Shown here: positions 31,274 through 39,805 of the stretch, piece after piece | How the letters are laid out: each line of letters opens with the position of its first letter | How positions within the stretch are numbered: the stretch's first letter is position 1 | DNA from: Mucilaginibacter pedocola | GTDB lineage: Bacteria > Bacteroidota > Bacteroidia > Sphingobacteriales > Sphingobacteriaceae | Length of the DNA: 64,000 nucleotides | Assembly: GCF_002013915.1 (NCBI RefSeq) | Contig: NZ_MBTF01000001.1 | Span: 310,001 to 374,000, forward strand | Reading direction: 5' to 3' | The notes under the pieces: model-generated | The model's database searches: none | Told to the model about the DNA's origin: nothing | Seen by the model: only the letters and a program-made list of their open reading frames with translations | Position numbers and translations under genes: made by a program

Positions 31274-33617
31274 TGCCGATAAACTCGGCTTTACCGAAAT
31301 AAAAGAACTGATAAAAGCACACTGCCTAAGTGTTATGGGCCAGCAAATGGTTGATAAGATACAGGTAATGAGCAATTACGACCTGATAGCCAAATTCCTG
31401 AACCAGGCGCACGAGTTCAAGAACATCCTGCAGAACGACGATGCCCTGCCCATTAATCATTTTTATGATATAAAAACACTGGCCAATAAGGCGAGGATAG
31501 AAGGCGCTTTCCTGTCGGAAGAAGAATTTTTCCAGGTGCTTACCTCGTTAACTACGGTTTTTGCTGTTATAGCCTACTTTAACGAGCGTAAGGATGTTTA
31601 CCCCAACCTGGAGGCGCTTTTCGAGCACCTGCCGATAGAGAAGGCCATCATCAAAAAGATAGATATGGTGATAGACCCGAAAGGGAAGATACGCCATAAT
31701 GCATCGCGTGAGCTGATGGAGATTACCACCGGCATTGCCAAAGCCGAGCAGGAGGCCCGTAAAAAAATAGACCAGATATTTAAGGCCGCCAGTGCCAGCA
31801 ACTGGACGGCCGATGGCTCGCTTACCGTGCGCGACGGGCGCCTGTGTATACCATTACTGGCCGAGAACAAACGGAAGATAAAAGGCTTCATTCATGATGA
31901 ATCAGCCTCGGGGCAAACGGTTTACCTCGAACCTGAGGAAGTGTTTACACTCAACAACCGCATCCGCGATTTAGAGTTTGATCGCCGCCGCGAGATCATC
32001 AAAATACTTACCGCTCTTACCGATGAGTTGAGGCCGTATGTGCCGCTGCTGCTATCGTACCACGGGCTGCTTACCAAGCTCGATTTTGTGCGCGCCAAGG
32101 CGCTTTTCGCTATCGAGATAGAAGCGGAGATGCCTAAAGTGGTAAACGAGGGGCGTTTTACGTTTTACAACGCACGCCATCCGCTTTTGTACCTCAATTT
32201 TAAAAAAGAGCAGAAAACGGTTGTGCCGCTGAATGTTTCTATTGACGATAGCACACGCATCATTGTGGTATCGGGGCCAAATGCCGGCGGTAAATCGGTT
32301 TGTATGAAAACCGTTGGGCTGCTGCAAATGATGGTGCAAGCCGGTTTGCTGATACCCGCCAGTGCCGATAGCGTTGCAGGGGTATTTAAGCAATTGTTTG
32401 TTGATATTGGCGATGATCAATCCATAGAAAGCGACCTGAGTACCTACAGTGCGCACCTATCAAAAATGAAATACTTTGTAGAAGGCGCCAACGGAAAAAC
32501 GCTGATATTGATTGATGAGTTTGGTACCGGTACCGATCCGCAATTTGGTGGCCCCATTGCCGAGGCCGTGTTGGAAGCTCTGAACCACAAAAAGGTGCGC
32601 GGTATGGTTACCACGCACTATAGTAACCTTAAAATATTTGCCAGCAATACCGAAGGGATAGAAAATGCATCGATGTTGTTCAATAACACCGCCATGCAGC
32701 CGCTTTACATGCTGGAGGTGGGCAAACCCGGTAGTTCGTATGCTTTTGAGATAGCGCAAAAAATAGGCCTGCCGCAGAACGTATTAAACCTTGCACGTAA
32801 CAAAGTAAGCGCCGGGCAAAAGCGGGTGGATAGCTTGCTGGTTGATTTGGAGCGCGAGAAGAAGGAAATATTTGATACCAAACAAAAGCTGGATAAGCAG
32901 CAGCGCCATGTAAACCTGTTGTTGAAGGAAAACGAGGAACTGAAAAGCTTTTTAGACGAGAACCGTAAGAACTTAATGCGCGAGGCCAAGCAGGAGGCTA
33001 AAAACATCATCCTGAATGCCAATAAGCTGGTAGAAAACACCATTGCCGAAATAAAAAGCAGCAATGCCGATAAGGAAGTTACCAAAACCCTGCGCGATAA
33101 CCTCACCGCCGAGGTAAAAAAGAATACCATTAAAACCGAAGCCCCGAAACCTGCAGCCAAAACCGATGAGGAAATAAAAGCCGGCGATTGGGTGAAGCTG
33201 ATAGATGGCGATACTACAGGCCAGGTGATGGAAATTATAAAAGACAACGTGGTAATTGCCATGGGCGAGCTGCGCACCGTAGTGAAACGCAAACGCGTAG
33301 AGAAGGTAAGCCGCGCGGAGGTACCTAAAGAGATACGCCGCAGTAATATTGGGCAAACCAACGATGTGGCGAGCTTTAGCCCCGAGATTGACGTACGCGG
33401 TATGCGTACCGAAGATGCGCTGTTTGCGATTGAAAAACTGTTCGATAGGGCATTGATGATGGGGTTCGGTACCCTGAAAATTTTGCACGGAAAAGGCGAT
33501 GGCATATTGCGTAAAATGATACGCCAGTACTTGAAGAAGTATGAGCAGGTGGATAGGATGGAAGATGAGCACGCCGACAGGGGCGGGGCAGGGATAACTT
33601 ATGTGTATCTGAAGTAG
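31254..33617 (+). CDS. mutS2: Endonuclease MutS2
   Basis: 787 residues. This MutS-family ATPase lacks mismatch-recognition domains; it acts in suppression of recombination or in ribosome rescue, depending on species. An N-terminal helical core and clamp (about 1-320) precede the ATPase with Walker A GPNAGGKS (about 341-348), Walker B LILIDEFGTGTD and THYSNL. A long coiled coil (about 520-600), a KOW-like segment (GDWVKLIDGDTTGQVMEI) and a C-terminal Smr domain (DVRGMRTEDALFAIEKLF...LHGKGDGILRKMIRQYL) follow. It starts inside the DUF4296 gene. Confidence 0.92.
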   Translation: MLYPLNSADKLGFTEIKELIKAHCLSVMGQQMVDKIQVMSNYDLIAKFLNQAHEFKNILQNDDALPINHFYDIKTLANKARIEGAFLSEEEFFQVLTSLTTVFAVIAYFNERKDVYPNLEALFEHLPIEKAIIKKIDMVIDPKGKIRHNASRELMEITTGIAKAEQEARKKIDQIFKAASASNWTADGSLTVRDGRLCIPLLAENKRKIKGFIHDESASGQTVYLEPEEVFTLNNRIRDLEFDRRREIIKILTALTDELRPYVPLLLSYHGLLTKLDFVRAKALFAIEIEAEMPKVVNEGRFTFYNARHPLLYLNFKKEQKTVVPLNVSIDDSTRIIVVSGPNAGGKSVCMKTVGLLQMMVQAGLLIPASADSVAGVFKQLFVDIGDDQSIESDLSTYSAHLSKMKYFVEGANGKTLILIDEFGTGTDPQFGGPIAEAVLEALNHKKVRGMVTTHYSNLKIFASNTEGIENASMLFNNTAMQPLYMLEVGKPGSSYAFEIAQKIGLPQNVLNLARNKVSAGQKRVDSLLVDLEREKKEIFDTKQKLDKQQRHVNLLLKENEELKSFLDENRKNLMREAKQEAKNIILNANKLVENTIAEIKSSNADKEVTKTLRDNLTAEVKKNTIKTEAPKPAAKTDEEIKAGDWVKLIDGDTTGQVMEIIKDNVVIAMGELRTVVKRKRVEKVSRAEVPKEIRRSNIGQTNDVASFSPEIDVRGMRTEDALFAIEKLFDRALMMGFGTLKILHGKGDGILRKMIRQYLKKYEQVDRMEDEHADRGGAGITYVYLK

Positions 33618-33620
33618 CAT

Positions 33621-33675
33621 TTCACGAATTGAGTTAACACTAATTGTTTCGAATTGAATCGAATTTCACGAATTG
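33621..33675 (+). repeat. TTTCACGAATTG dispersed repeat, copy 1
   Basis: TTTCACGAATTG occurs twice in 55 bp, separated by GTTAACACTAATTGTTTCG and AATCGA words. The same set of words in the reverse orientation lies at 36743-36780. Confidence 0.65.
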
Positions 33676-33679
33676 AAAA

Positions 33680-34762
33680 ATGAATAGAATTAAGGCTTTA
33701 GGTTTATTTACTGCGTTTTCCTTTTTTGTTGGGATAAGTTGCGTTGCCCAAACCGTTATTCCTTACAATGATCCCAACATCCACTATATGGGGCGTATTG
33801 GCGAAAAAGAGGGCGCGGCAGAATTAACCTGGACGGCATCATCTGCCATTATTAATTTCGAGGGTACAGGTGCAAAGGCTACGCTGGAGGATAATACCGG
33901 GTTCGATTTTGTGACCGTGGTGGTTGATGGTAAGGTGGTAAACAGCATACAGGTAAAAAACTACAAAACCGATTATGTATTAGCTACGGGCTTACCCGCA
34001 GGCCCGCATAAACTGGAGCTTTTTAAACGTACCGAGTACGAAATGGGCAAGTTGTTATTCTATAAGTTCACGCTGGAGGGCAATGGTAAAATATTGCCGC
34101 CGCCGGTTTATAAACACCGCATTGAGTTTTATGGTAACTCCATTACTTGCGGCTATGCGATAGAAGACCTGGAAGGGAAGGATAGGGGCACCTACCAGTT
34201 CGAGAATGGTTATAAAAGCTACGCCAACATAACTGCGCGCCATTTTGATGCCGATTATTATTGCATTGGAAAAAGCGGTATAGGTATTACAGTAAGCTGG
34301 TTCAATTACGTTATGCCCGAAATATATAACCGGGTATACGCCATGGATTCTACCAAACTATGGGACTTTAAAAAGTATACGCCAGAAGTGGTGGTGGTAA
34401 ACCTTTTCCAAAACGACTCGTGGATAGTAACACATCCCGATAATCCAAACTTCCAGGCCCGCTTTGGCGATACCCCGCCAACGCCGGAGTTTATCATTAA
34501 TGCTTACCAAAACTTTATAGCTAAAATACGGGCGCAATACCCCGATGCTAAGATTATTTGCGCCTTGGGTGCTATGGACGCCACTCGTAAAGGCTCGGCA
34601 TGGCCGGGGTATATTGAGAAAGCGGTAGATAACCTGCGCGATAAGAAAATTTACACTCACTTTTTCCCTTATAAAGATACGCCGGGGCACCCTATCGAGC
34701 AGGAGCACAAAGTTATGGCAGCGAGCCTGATAAAATTTATAGAAAAGAAGATGAAATGGTAG
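33680..34762 (+). CDS. Exported SGNH esterase, CE2-like (copy 1)
   Basis: 360 residues. A Sec signal (LGLFTAFSFFVGISCVAQ) is followed by an N-terminal beta-jelly-roll (about 28-145; WTASSAIINFEGTGAKATLED, HKLELFKRTE) and an SGNH hydrolase domain (about 150-360). Block I is FYGNSITCG with the nucleophile Ser; VNLFQND is the later block and GHPIEQEHK carries the catalytic His. This is the layout of carbohydrate esterase family 2, which removes acetyl groups from plant polysaccharides. It is probably periplasmic or secreted. It is followed by a second copy, so a recent tandem duplication is likely. Confidence 0.86.
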   Translation: MNRIKALGLFTAFSFFVGISCVAQTVIPYNDPNIHYMGRIGEKEGAAELTWTASSAIINFEGTGAKATLEDNTGFDFVTVVVDGKVVNSIQVKNYKTDYVLATGLPAGPHKLELFKRTEYEMGKLLFYKFTLEGNGKILPPPVYKHRIEFYGNSITCGYAIEDLEGKDRGTYQFENGYKSYANITARHFDADYYCIGKSGIGITVSWFNYVMPEIYNRVYAMDSTKLWDFKKYTPEVVVVNLFQNDSWIVTHPDNPNFQARFGDTPPTPEFIINAYQNFIAKIRAQYPDAKIICALGAMDATRKGSAWPGYIEKAVDNLRDKKIYTHFFPYKDTPGHPIEQEHKVMAASLIKFIEKKMKW

Positions 34763-34807
34763 TTGGCAAAAGCGGGAGGCTTTAGTATATTGCAGTGCCC
34801 CCTAATT

Positions 34808-35893
34808 ATGTCAATAAAAGCTTTATTCTCCGTATTGTTGGCCTGCGTGCTTTTTGCTGCGTGCAAGCCTTCCACCGTCGTTAATTTTGACAATCCTAAT
34901 ATTCACTACAGTGGGCGCGTCGGCATAAAAAAAGATGCTGCGGAATTGATATGGACGGCTTCATCCGTAGTGGTAAATTTTGAAGGCACCGGGGCCGATG
35001 CAGTGTTAAGCGATAGCAAGGGTGCCGACATGATAACCGTGGTGGCGGATGGTAAGGTGGTACAAACCCTTAAGCCTAAAAAAAATAAGCAGAAAACTTA
35101 CGAACTGGTTAGCGGTTTGCAGCCAGGAAAACACCGCCTGGAGTTGTTTAAACGTACCGAATACCAGGTAGGTACCCTATCTTTCTACGGGTTGAAACTT
35201 CATGACGAAGGAAAAATACTTCCCCCTCCCGTTTACAAACACCGTATAGAGTTCTATGCCAACTCCATCACCTGCGGCTTTGCGCTGGAAGATACAACGG
35301 GTAAAGACCGCGACGAGGGTTTTCAAAATGGCTATCGGTCATACGCCAATATAACTGCCCGGCATTTTAATGCACAATACCATTGCATAGCCAAAAGCGG
35401 CATAGGTGTGGTACTGAGCTGGTTGCCATATATTATGCCCGAAATATATGATAGAACATATCCCATGGACCCAAAAAGTAAATGGGATTTCTCGAAGTTT
35501 ACCCCAGAGATTGTAATAGTGAACCTCTTCCAAAACGATTACCACACGCTAAGCAGTCCCACTCATCCCCAATTTAAAGCGAGGTTCGGTACTACGCGGC
35601 CATCGGCAGAAACAATCATTGCCAAATACCAGGATTTTATAAAAAGCATTAGAAACAAATACCCGGATGCCAAAATAATTTGTGCCCTGGGTAGCATGGA
35701 TTCCGTCGAGCCGGGCTCACCTTTTCCGGGATACGTCGAAAAGGCTGTTGCTACACTTGGCGATAAAAATGTTTATAGCCAGATATTCCCATACCTGGGT
35801 GCCCATCGCCATCCCAACGCCCGCGAGCACGAGGCAATGGCCAAACAATTAATAAGCTTCATCGAAACAAAATTCGGCTGGAAAGGAGAATAG
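34808..35893 (+). CDS. SGNH esterase lipoprotein, CE2-like (copy 2)
   Basis: 361 residues from ATG 34808; the frame opens at 34763, but the lipoprotein signal (LLACVLFAAC) starts here. The domain order is the same as the upstream copy: jelly roll then SGNH. Block I reads FYANSITCG, so the Gly next to the nucleophile Ser in copy 1 is Ala; VNLFQNDYHTLSS and HRHPNAREHEAMA give the remaining blocks. Unlike copy 1 it carries a Cys for lipid anchoring, which suggests a cell-attached partner of a soluble enzyme. Substrate presumably acetylated polysaccharide. Confidence 0.86.
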   Translation: MSIKALFSVLLACVLFAACKPSTVVNFDNPNIHYSGRVGIKKDAAELIWTASSVVVNFEGTGADAVLSDSKGADMITVVADGKVVQTLKPKKNKQKTYELVSGLQPGKHRLELFKRTEYQVGTLSFYGLKLHDEGKILPPPVYKHRIEFYANSITCGFALEDTTGKDRDEGFQNGYRSYANITARHFNAQYHCIAKSGIGVVLSWLPYIMPEIYDRTYPMDPKSKWDFSKFTPEIVIVNLFQNDYHTLSSPTHPQFKARFGTTRPSAETIIAKYQDFIKSIRNKYPDAKIICALGSMDSVEPGSPFPGYVEKAVATLGDKNVYSQIFPYLGAHRHPNAREHEAMAKQLISFIETKFGWKGE

Positions 35894-35899
35894 TGGATA

Positions 35900-35946
35900 C
35901 GATTTCAGATTTGACAACTTTTAAAAAGTTGTCAAATCTGAAATCG
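35900..35946. terminator. 47-bp perfect palindrome after the esterase pair
   Basis: Two 23-bp arms, the left starting CGATTTCAGATTTGACAACT and the right ending CAAATCTGAAATCG, flank a single central A. No T run follows the stem. It sits 7 bp after the esterase stop and 33 bp before the end of the convergent gene, so it most likely serves as a bidirectional terminator or mRNA end stabiliser. Confidence 0.7.
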
Positions 35947-35978
35947 TCGTGTGAATCGATAAATTCCTAAATCGTGTT

Positions 35979-36479
35979 CTATTCACCCACCTTCTGTTGC
36001 TCAGATACTTCATTTGGCCCCGGAATGTTTACTTCTTCCTCGTCAAGTGTTTCGCCTTCACCGTAATTTACTTCGGGTACTTCTTTGTCGCCCTCAGCAT
36101 CTGCAACATCCGGGTCTTCTTTTGCCGGACCTGTATTTTCGGTGTCCGACTGCCCCGTTTTGGTGGCATCTGCCGCTGTTGTGTAATTAGGTTGTCCGAG
36201 CTGGTTAGGGTCTTTAAAGTTAATGTTTTCGGTAAACTCGTCAGATGGTTCGTTACGGCTTAGGTAGGCGTTGTTGTAGCCCACGTATTTCGACGGGTTG
36301 TTTTTATCGTCGCCGGCTGGCGTATTGTTTTCTTTGCCAAACTTATGCCCGCCCATAGGCTCGCCTTCCCGTACAGGCTTCGTAGCGTTACTATTGCGTG
36401 TCAGTTCCTTTTCCGACAGGTTTTTATCGTCCTTCACCTCATAGGCGTTGGGCGTATTTTCGTTTTCTCTGAGTTCCAT
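35979..36479 (-). CDS. Acidic, disordered hypothetical protein
   Basis: 166 residues, almost entirely polar: rich in Asn, Glu, Asp, Lys, Pro and Thr, with no hydrophobic segment, signal or recognisable domain. The C-terminal third is strongly acidic (EDPDVADAEGDKEVPEVNYGEGETLDEEEV). It looks intrinsically disordered, like stress- or desiccation-related small proteins. It is transcribed alone. A long repeat element lies upstream. The ORF has a sensible start (ATG 36479) and codon use like its neighbours; the function is unknown. Confidence 0.65.
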   Translation of the reverse strand: MELRENENTPNAYEVKDDKNLSEKELTRNSNATKPVREGEPMGGHKFGKENNTPAGDDKNNPSKYVGYNNAYLSRNEPSDEFTENINFKDPNQLGQPNYTTAADATKTGQSDTENTGPAKEDPDVADAEGDKEVPEVNYGEGETLDEEEVNIPGPNEVSEQQKVGE

Positions 36480-36560
36480 TTTGTTTATAGTTTGATCTTT
36501 ATATTAAAGGTTCCTGATTTCTAATTGTTTGCTTTTTTTTCTTATAAGTTAACTTTGTTA

Positions 36561-36725
36561 TTTAACCACAGAGGGCGCAGAGATTTACACAGAGAGGCAC
36601 AGAGCTTTTATTGCTGATAATTTATGGCATATGCCCTCCATAGTCAAATGGACATTATAAAAACTCTTTAACCGATTGCAAAGCTCTGCGAACCTCCGCG
36701 CAACCTCAGCGAACTCCGTGGTTAA
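36561..36725. repeat. Long intergenic inverted repeat, AACCACAGAG family
   Basis: The left arm, 36561-36609, starts TTTAACCACAGAGGGCGCAG and contains repeated CACAGAG words. The right arm, 36679-36725, is its imperfect reverse complement, ending CTCCGTGGTTAAA. The two are about 70 bp apart. The arms are made of about 8-bp words (CACAGAG, GCGCAGAG), so each arm is itself repetitive. Confidence 0.7.
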
Positions 36726-36742
36726 ATTAACCGTCATGCAAA

Positions 36743-36780
36743 TCAATTCGTGAAATTCGAATCAATTAGCACCAATTCGT
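36743..36780 (-). repeat. TTTCACGAATTG dispersed repeat, copy 2
   Basis: CAATTCGTGAAATTCGAATC followed by AATTAGCACCAATTCGTG. In reverse complement it matches the words of the element at 33621-33675. The two copies, inverted, bracket the esterase pair and the disordered protein gene. Confidence 0.65.
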
Positions 36781-36819
36781 GTTTATTAATTTACTTTTAC
36801 ACTACCAATTATTTACCGA

Positions 36820-37518
36820 ATGAACAAAGTAGTTAGCGGTGCCGACGAGGCCATCCGCGATATAAAAGACGGCATGACGCTGATGCTTGGCGGCTTCGGC
36901 ATGTGCGGTCTGCCCGAGAAATGCATATTAGCCTTAGTGAAAAAAGGCGTTAAAGATCTTACCTGTATATCCAACAATGCCGGGGTTGACGATTTTGGCA
37001 TAGGCCTGCTGCTGCACCAGCGACAGGTAAAAAAGATGATCGCATCATACGTAGGCGAGAACGCCATCTTCGAGAGCCAACTGCTTAGCGGCGAACTGGA
37101 AGTAGAGCTTATTCCGCAAGGTACATTAGCCACGCGCTGTATGGCTGCAGGTTATGGTATGCCCGCCATTTTTACCCCTGCCGGTATTGGTACCGAAGTA
37201 GCCATAGGCAAAGAAGTACGTAATTTTAACGGGAAAGATTACCTGATGGAAATGGCTTTTGATGCTGATTTTGCCATAGTAAAGGCCTGGAAGGGGGATA
37301 GGATGGGTAACCTCGTCTACCGTTCTACGGCTCGCAACTTTAACCCCGTTATGGCCATGGCGGGGAAGATAACCATTGCCGAAGTAGAGGAACTGGTAGA
37401 GCCGGGAGAACTGGACCCGGATCATATTCATACACCGGGGATTTATGTGCATCGGATTTTTCAGGGAGAGAATTACGAGAAACGGATTGAACAAAGAACC
37501 GTTCGTAAAAAGGAATAA
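36820..37518 (+). CDS. scoA: 3-oxoacid CoA-transferase subunit A
   Basis: 232 residues. With subunit B it moves CoA from succinyl-CoA to acetoacetate, feeding ketone-body or branched-chain breakdown. The signature GMTLMLGGFGMCGLPEKCI (about 18-36) is the CoA-transferase alpha motif; ISNNAGVDDFGIG, LIPQGTLATRCMAAGYGMPAIFTPAGIGT and FNPVMAMAGKITIAEVEE follow. It is cytosolic. Subunit B begins 100 bp downstream; the gap contains a dispersed hairpin repeat, which is unusual inside a two-gene unit. A weak -7-like TTACTTTTA lies upstream. Confidence 0.92.
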   Translation: MNKVVSGADEAIRDIKDGMTLMLGGFGMCGLPEKCILALVKKGVKDLTCISNNAGVDDFGIGLLLHQRQVKKMIASYVGENAIFESQLLSGELEVELIPQGTLATRCMAAGYGMPAIFTPAGIGTEVAIGKEVRNFNGKDYLMEMAFDADFAIVKAWKGDRMGNLVYRSTARNFNPVMAMAGKITIAEVEELVEPGELDPDHIHTPGIYVHRIFQGENYEKRIEQRTVRKKE

Positions 37519-37528
37519 TTAATAAACA

Positions 37529-37599
37529 ATTGCGAGCGATAACGAAGCAATCTCATAGCGTGCCCTACGATAATACAATCCCACGCTGCTCGTCGCAAT
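37529..37599. repeat. Dispersed repeat inside the scoA-scoB operon
   Basis: ATTGCGAGCGATAACGAAGC... (from 37529) and a degenerate reverse copy ending GCTCGTCGCAAT (to 37599) form an imperfect hairpin of the TTGCGAGG/AAGCAATCTC type. A related sequence is at 51329-51396. Confidence 0.6.
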
Positions 37600-37618
37600 A
37601 ACAAAAAAATAGAATATC

Positions 37619-38275
37619 ATGCTCGACAAAACAGGCATCGCAAAACGCATCGCGAAAGAAATAAAAGACGGTTATTACGTTAACCTTGGTATAGGTATAC
37701 CCACACTGGTAGCCAACTATATACCCGATACCATGGATGTAGTACTGCAATCAGAGAACGGTTTGCTGGGTATGGGGCCATTCCCGTACGAAGGGGAGGA
37801 GGACCCGGATGTAATTAATGCAGGTAAGCAAACTATTACCATGCTGCCGGGCTCTGCCGTGTTCGATTCAGCCATGAGTTTTGGGATGATACGCTCTAAG
37901 AAAGTAAACCTCACTATACTCGGTGCTATGGAAGTATCCGAGAACGGCGATATTGCCAACTGGAAAATTCCGGGTAAAATGGTAAAAGGTATGGGCGGCG
38001 CCATGGACTTGGTGGCCTCGGCCGAAAATATTATCGTAGCCATGCAGCATGTAAATAAAGCGGGCGAGTCGAAGCTTTTGCCTCAATGTACGCTACCACT
38101 AACCGGCATTCACTGCGTAAAAAAAATAGTGACCGAACTGGCTGTATTGGATGTATTACCCGAAGGTGGTTTTAAACTGCTGGAGCGCGCGCCGGGTATA
38201 TCCGTAGAAGAAATAAAGGCCGCGACTGCAGGGAAGCTTATTATTGATGGCGAGGTTCCGGAGATGGTTATTTAG
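37619..38275 (+). CDS. scoB: 3-oxoacid CoA-transferase subunit B
   Basis: 218 residues. It carries the catalytic Glu in QSENGLLGMGP (E46), which forms the CoA thioester intermediate. GYYVNLGIGIPTLVANY precedes it, and PGSAVFDSAMSFGMIRSKKVNLTILGAMEVSENGDIANWKIPGKMVKGMGGAMDLV is the long conserved block. It pairs with subunit A just upstream, and both are needed for activity. The length is typical. The start at 37619 follows the family start (MLDKTGIAKRIAKEIKDG). Confidence 0.93.
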   Translation: MLDKTGIAKRIAKEIKDGYYVNLGIGIPTLVANYIPDTMDVVLQSENGLLGMGPFPYEGEEDPDVINAGKQTITMLPGSAVFDSAMSFGMIRSKKVNLTILGAMEVSENGDIANWKIPGKMVKGMGGAMDLVASAENIIVAMQHVNKAGESKLLPQCTLPLTGIHCVKKIVTELAVLDVLPEGGFKLLERAPGISVEEIKAATAGKLIIDGEVPEMVI

Positions 38276-38331
38276 CATAATAGTCTTTTTGTTATTTTTA
38301 CAACCATTAGCTATTAAACCTTGCAATTATA

Positions 38332-39624
38332 ATGCACTACGCCATTTGCACTTATGGTACACGGGGCGATGTACAACCCTACATAGCGCTATGCCTCGGG
38401 CTTAAGGACAGGGGGCATACCGTTACCTTATTAGCCCCCGAAAATTTTAAGGATCTGGTCGGAAGTTTTGGTGTTAACTTTTACCCGCTTCACGGAGATG
38501 CCGAAGCTATCCTGCAGTCAGACGAAGGGCAGCGTGTTTTAAAGAAAGGCAATATTGTTGCCATATTAAAATACATGCAAAAGGCAGGCCGCGAGGTGCA
38601 GCCCATTGTAAATCGCGACTTACTTGAGGGTTGCGCCGGGGCAGATGTTTTGATTGCCAGCGTACTAACCCTGATATGGGTACGCACCATTGCCGAAAAG
38701 CTGGAAAAGAAGTGGGGGATAGTGCAGCTTAATCCGCCATCGGCATCCACAAGCGAATTTCCGTTCGCGGGGATGGCGTTCATTAACTGGGGACCATACA
38801 ATAAGTTCACTTATTGGCTGTTGGAAAAAATATATTGGAGGTTCAATAGTAAAGAGCTGAATAAATTTCGCGCTTCGCTTGGGCTGAGGGCTGTAACTAT
38901 GGCCGATATCAGTAACGATGCGGCAGCCAATCATCTAAATCTCTACGCATTTAGTCCGCAGCTGATCAGGCAACCGGCCGACTGGAGTAGTAATACCCGT
39001 ATAACAGGTTTCCTTACCCTGCCGCCAAAAGTCCGCGAAGCCAATGAAGCGGAAGCCTTGCCCGCCGGACTGAAAGAGTGGATGCAACACCCGCAGCAAC
39101 CTGTTTATATAGGCTTTGGCAGTATGCCTGTGCCCGATGTGGATAAGGTTAGGGCTATTTTGCAGGAAATAATACGAGCAACCGATAAGCGGATCTTGTT
39201 TTGCAAGGGCTGGTCGCAGATACCCGATCTGCCGGAGCACCCCAGGCTGTTCGTAGTAGATAAAGTGAACCACCAATGGCTGCTGCCGCAATGCCAAACT
39301 GCTGTGATACATGGCGGTGCGGGCACGTTAGCGGCGGTGCTGAAAGCAAAGATACCGATAATTATAGCCTCGGTATTTGGCGACCAGGTTTGGTGGGGCG
39401 ATATTATTCAAAAGAAAAACCTTGGCTTCCATATCCCGTTCGTAAAACTAACGGCCGCCAAGTTAATCACAGCAATTGACGGAACACAGTCGGCAGATAC
39501 CAGGCAAAACGCATCAGCATGCGGAGAAGCAATGAATAAGGAAGATGGGCTTACAACTGCGTTAGATGCTTTTGACGAATATTTTGAAGCGCCGGTGCGT
39601 GTAGGAGATAGAATTGAGATATAA
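38332..39624 (+). CDS. GT1-family glycosyltransferase
   Basis: 430 residues. A GT-B fold enzyme of the sterol/macrolide glucosyltransferase type: N-terminal YAICTYGTRGDVQPYIALCLGLKDRGHTVTLL binds the acceptor, and the C-terminal half has the donor-sugar motif HGGAGTLAAVLKAKIPIIIASVFGDQVWWG. There is no signal peptide; it is cytosolic or membrane-peripheral. The acceptor is unknown, perhaps a lipid or a small natural product. It stands alone between scoB and rpe. Its C-terminus overlaps by one base the start of an intergenic hairpin. Confidence 0.85.
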   Translation: MHYAICTYGTRGDVQPYIALCLGLKDRGHTVTLLAPENFKDLVGSFGVNFYPLHGDAEAILQSDEGQRVLKKGNIVAILKYMQKAGREVQPIVNRDLLEGCAGADVLIASVLTLIWVRTIAEKLEKKWGIVQLNPPSASTSEFPFAGMAFINWGPYNKFTYWLLEKIYWRFNSKELNKFRASLGLRAVTMADISNDAAANHLNLYAFSPQLIRQPADWSSNTRITGFLTLPPKVREANEAEALPAGLKEWMQHPQQPVYIGFGSMPVPDVDKVRAILQEIIRATDKRILFCKGWSQIPDLPEHPRLFVVDKVNHQWLLPQCQTAVIHGGAGTLAAVLKAKIPIIIASVFGDQVWWGDIIQKKNLGFHIPFVKLTAAKLITAIDGTQSADTRQNASACGEAMNKEDGLTTALDAFDEYFEAPVRVGDRIEI

Positions 39625-39683
39625 TACCGAATAATGAATTTCGAATATCCAATATCGAAGTTTCTTCATTCATTATTCGGTAT
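39624..39683. repeat. Hairpin repeat ATACCGAATAATGAA family
   Basis: ATACCGAATAATGAA (39624-39638) and TTCATTATTCGGTAT (39669-39683) are perfect 15-bp inverted arms around a 30-bp centre of TCGAATATC words. More TTCGGTGTTCGATATT words follow. The next 100 bp (about 39710-39780) are CTTTTCAAACC/CTTTTATAAC-type words, another degenerate repeat. Confidence 0.72.
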
Positions 39684-39805
39684 TCAGCATTCGGTGTTCG
39701 ATATTAAAAAGGCAACTTTTCAAACTTTTATTACCTTTTCAAACCCTTCCAACCTTTTATAACTTTTCCCAACCTTTCCCATCAACAACCCCTATCTTTA
39801 CCGCC

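Noticed and set aside
32705..33505. Long open frame on the minus strand within mutS2
   Set aside because: It is an antisense shadow of the well-supported mutS2 gene, rich in Ser/Phe/Leu low-complexity sequence and with no domain.
36561..36725. CRISPR array
   Set aside because: The CACAGAG words are short, degenerate and without uniform spacers; the whole is an inverted repeat and no cas gene is near.
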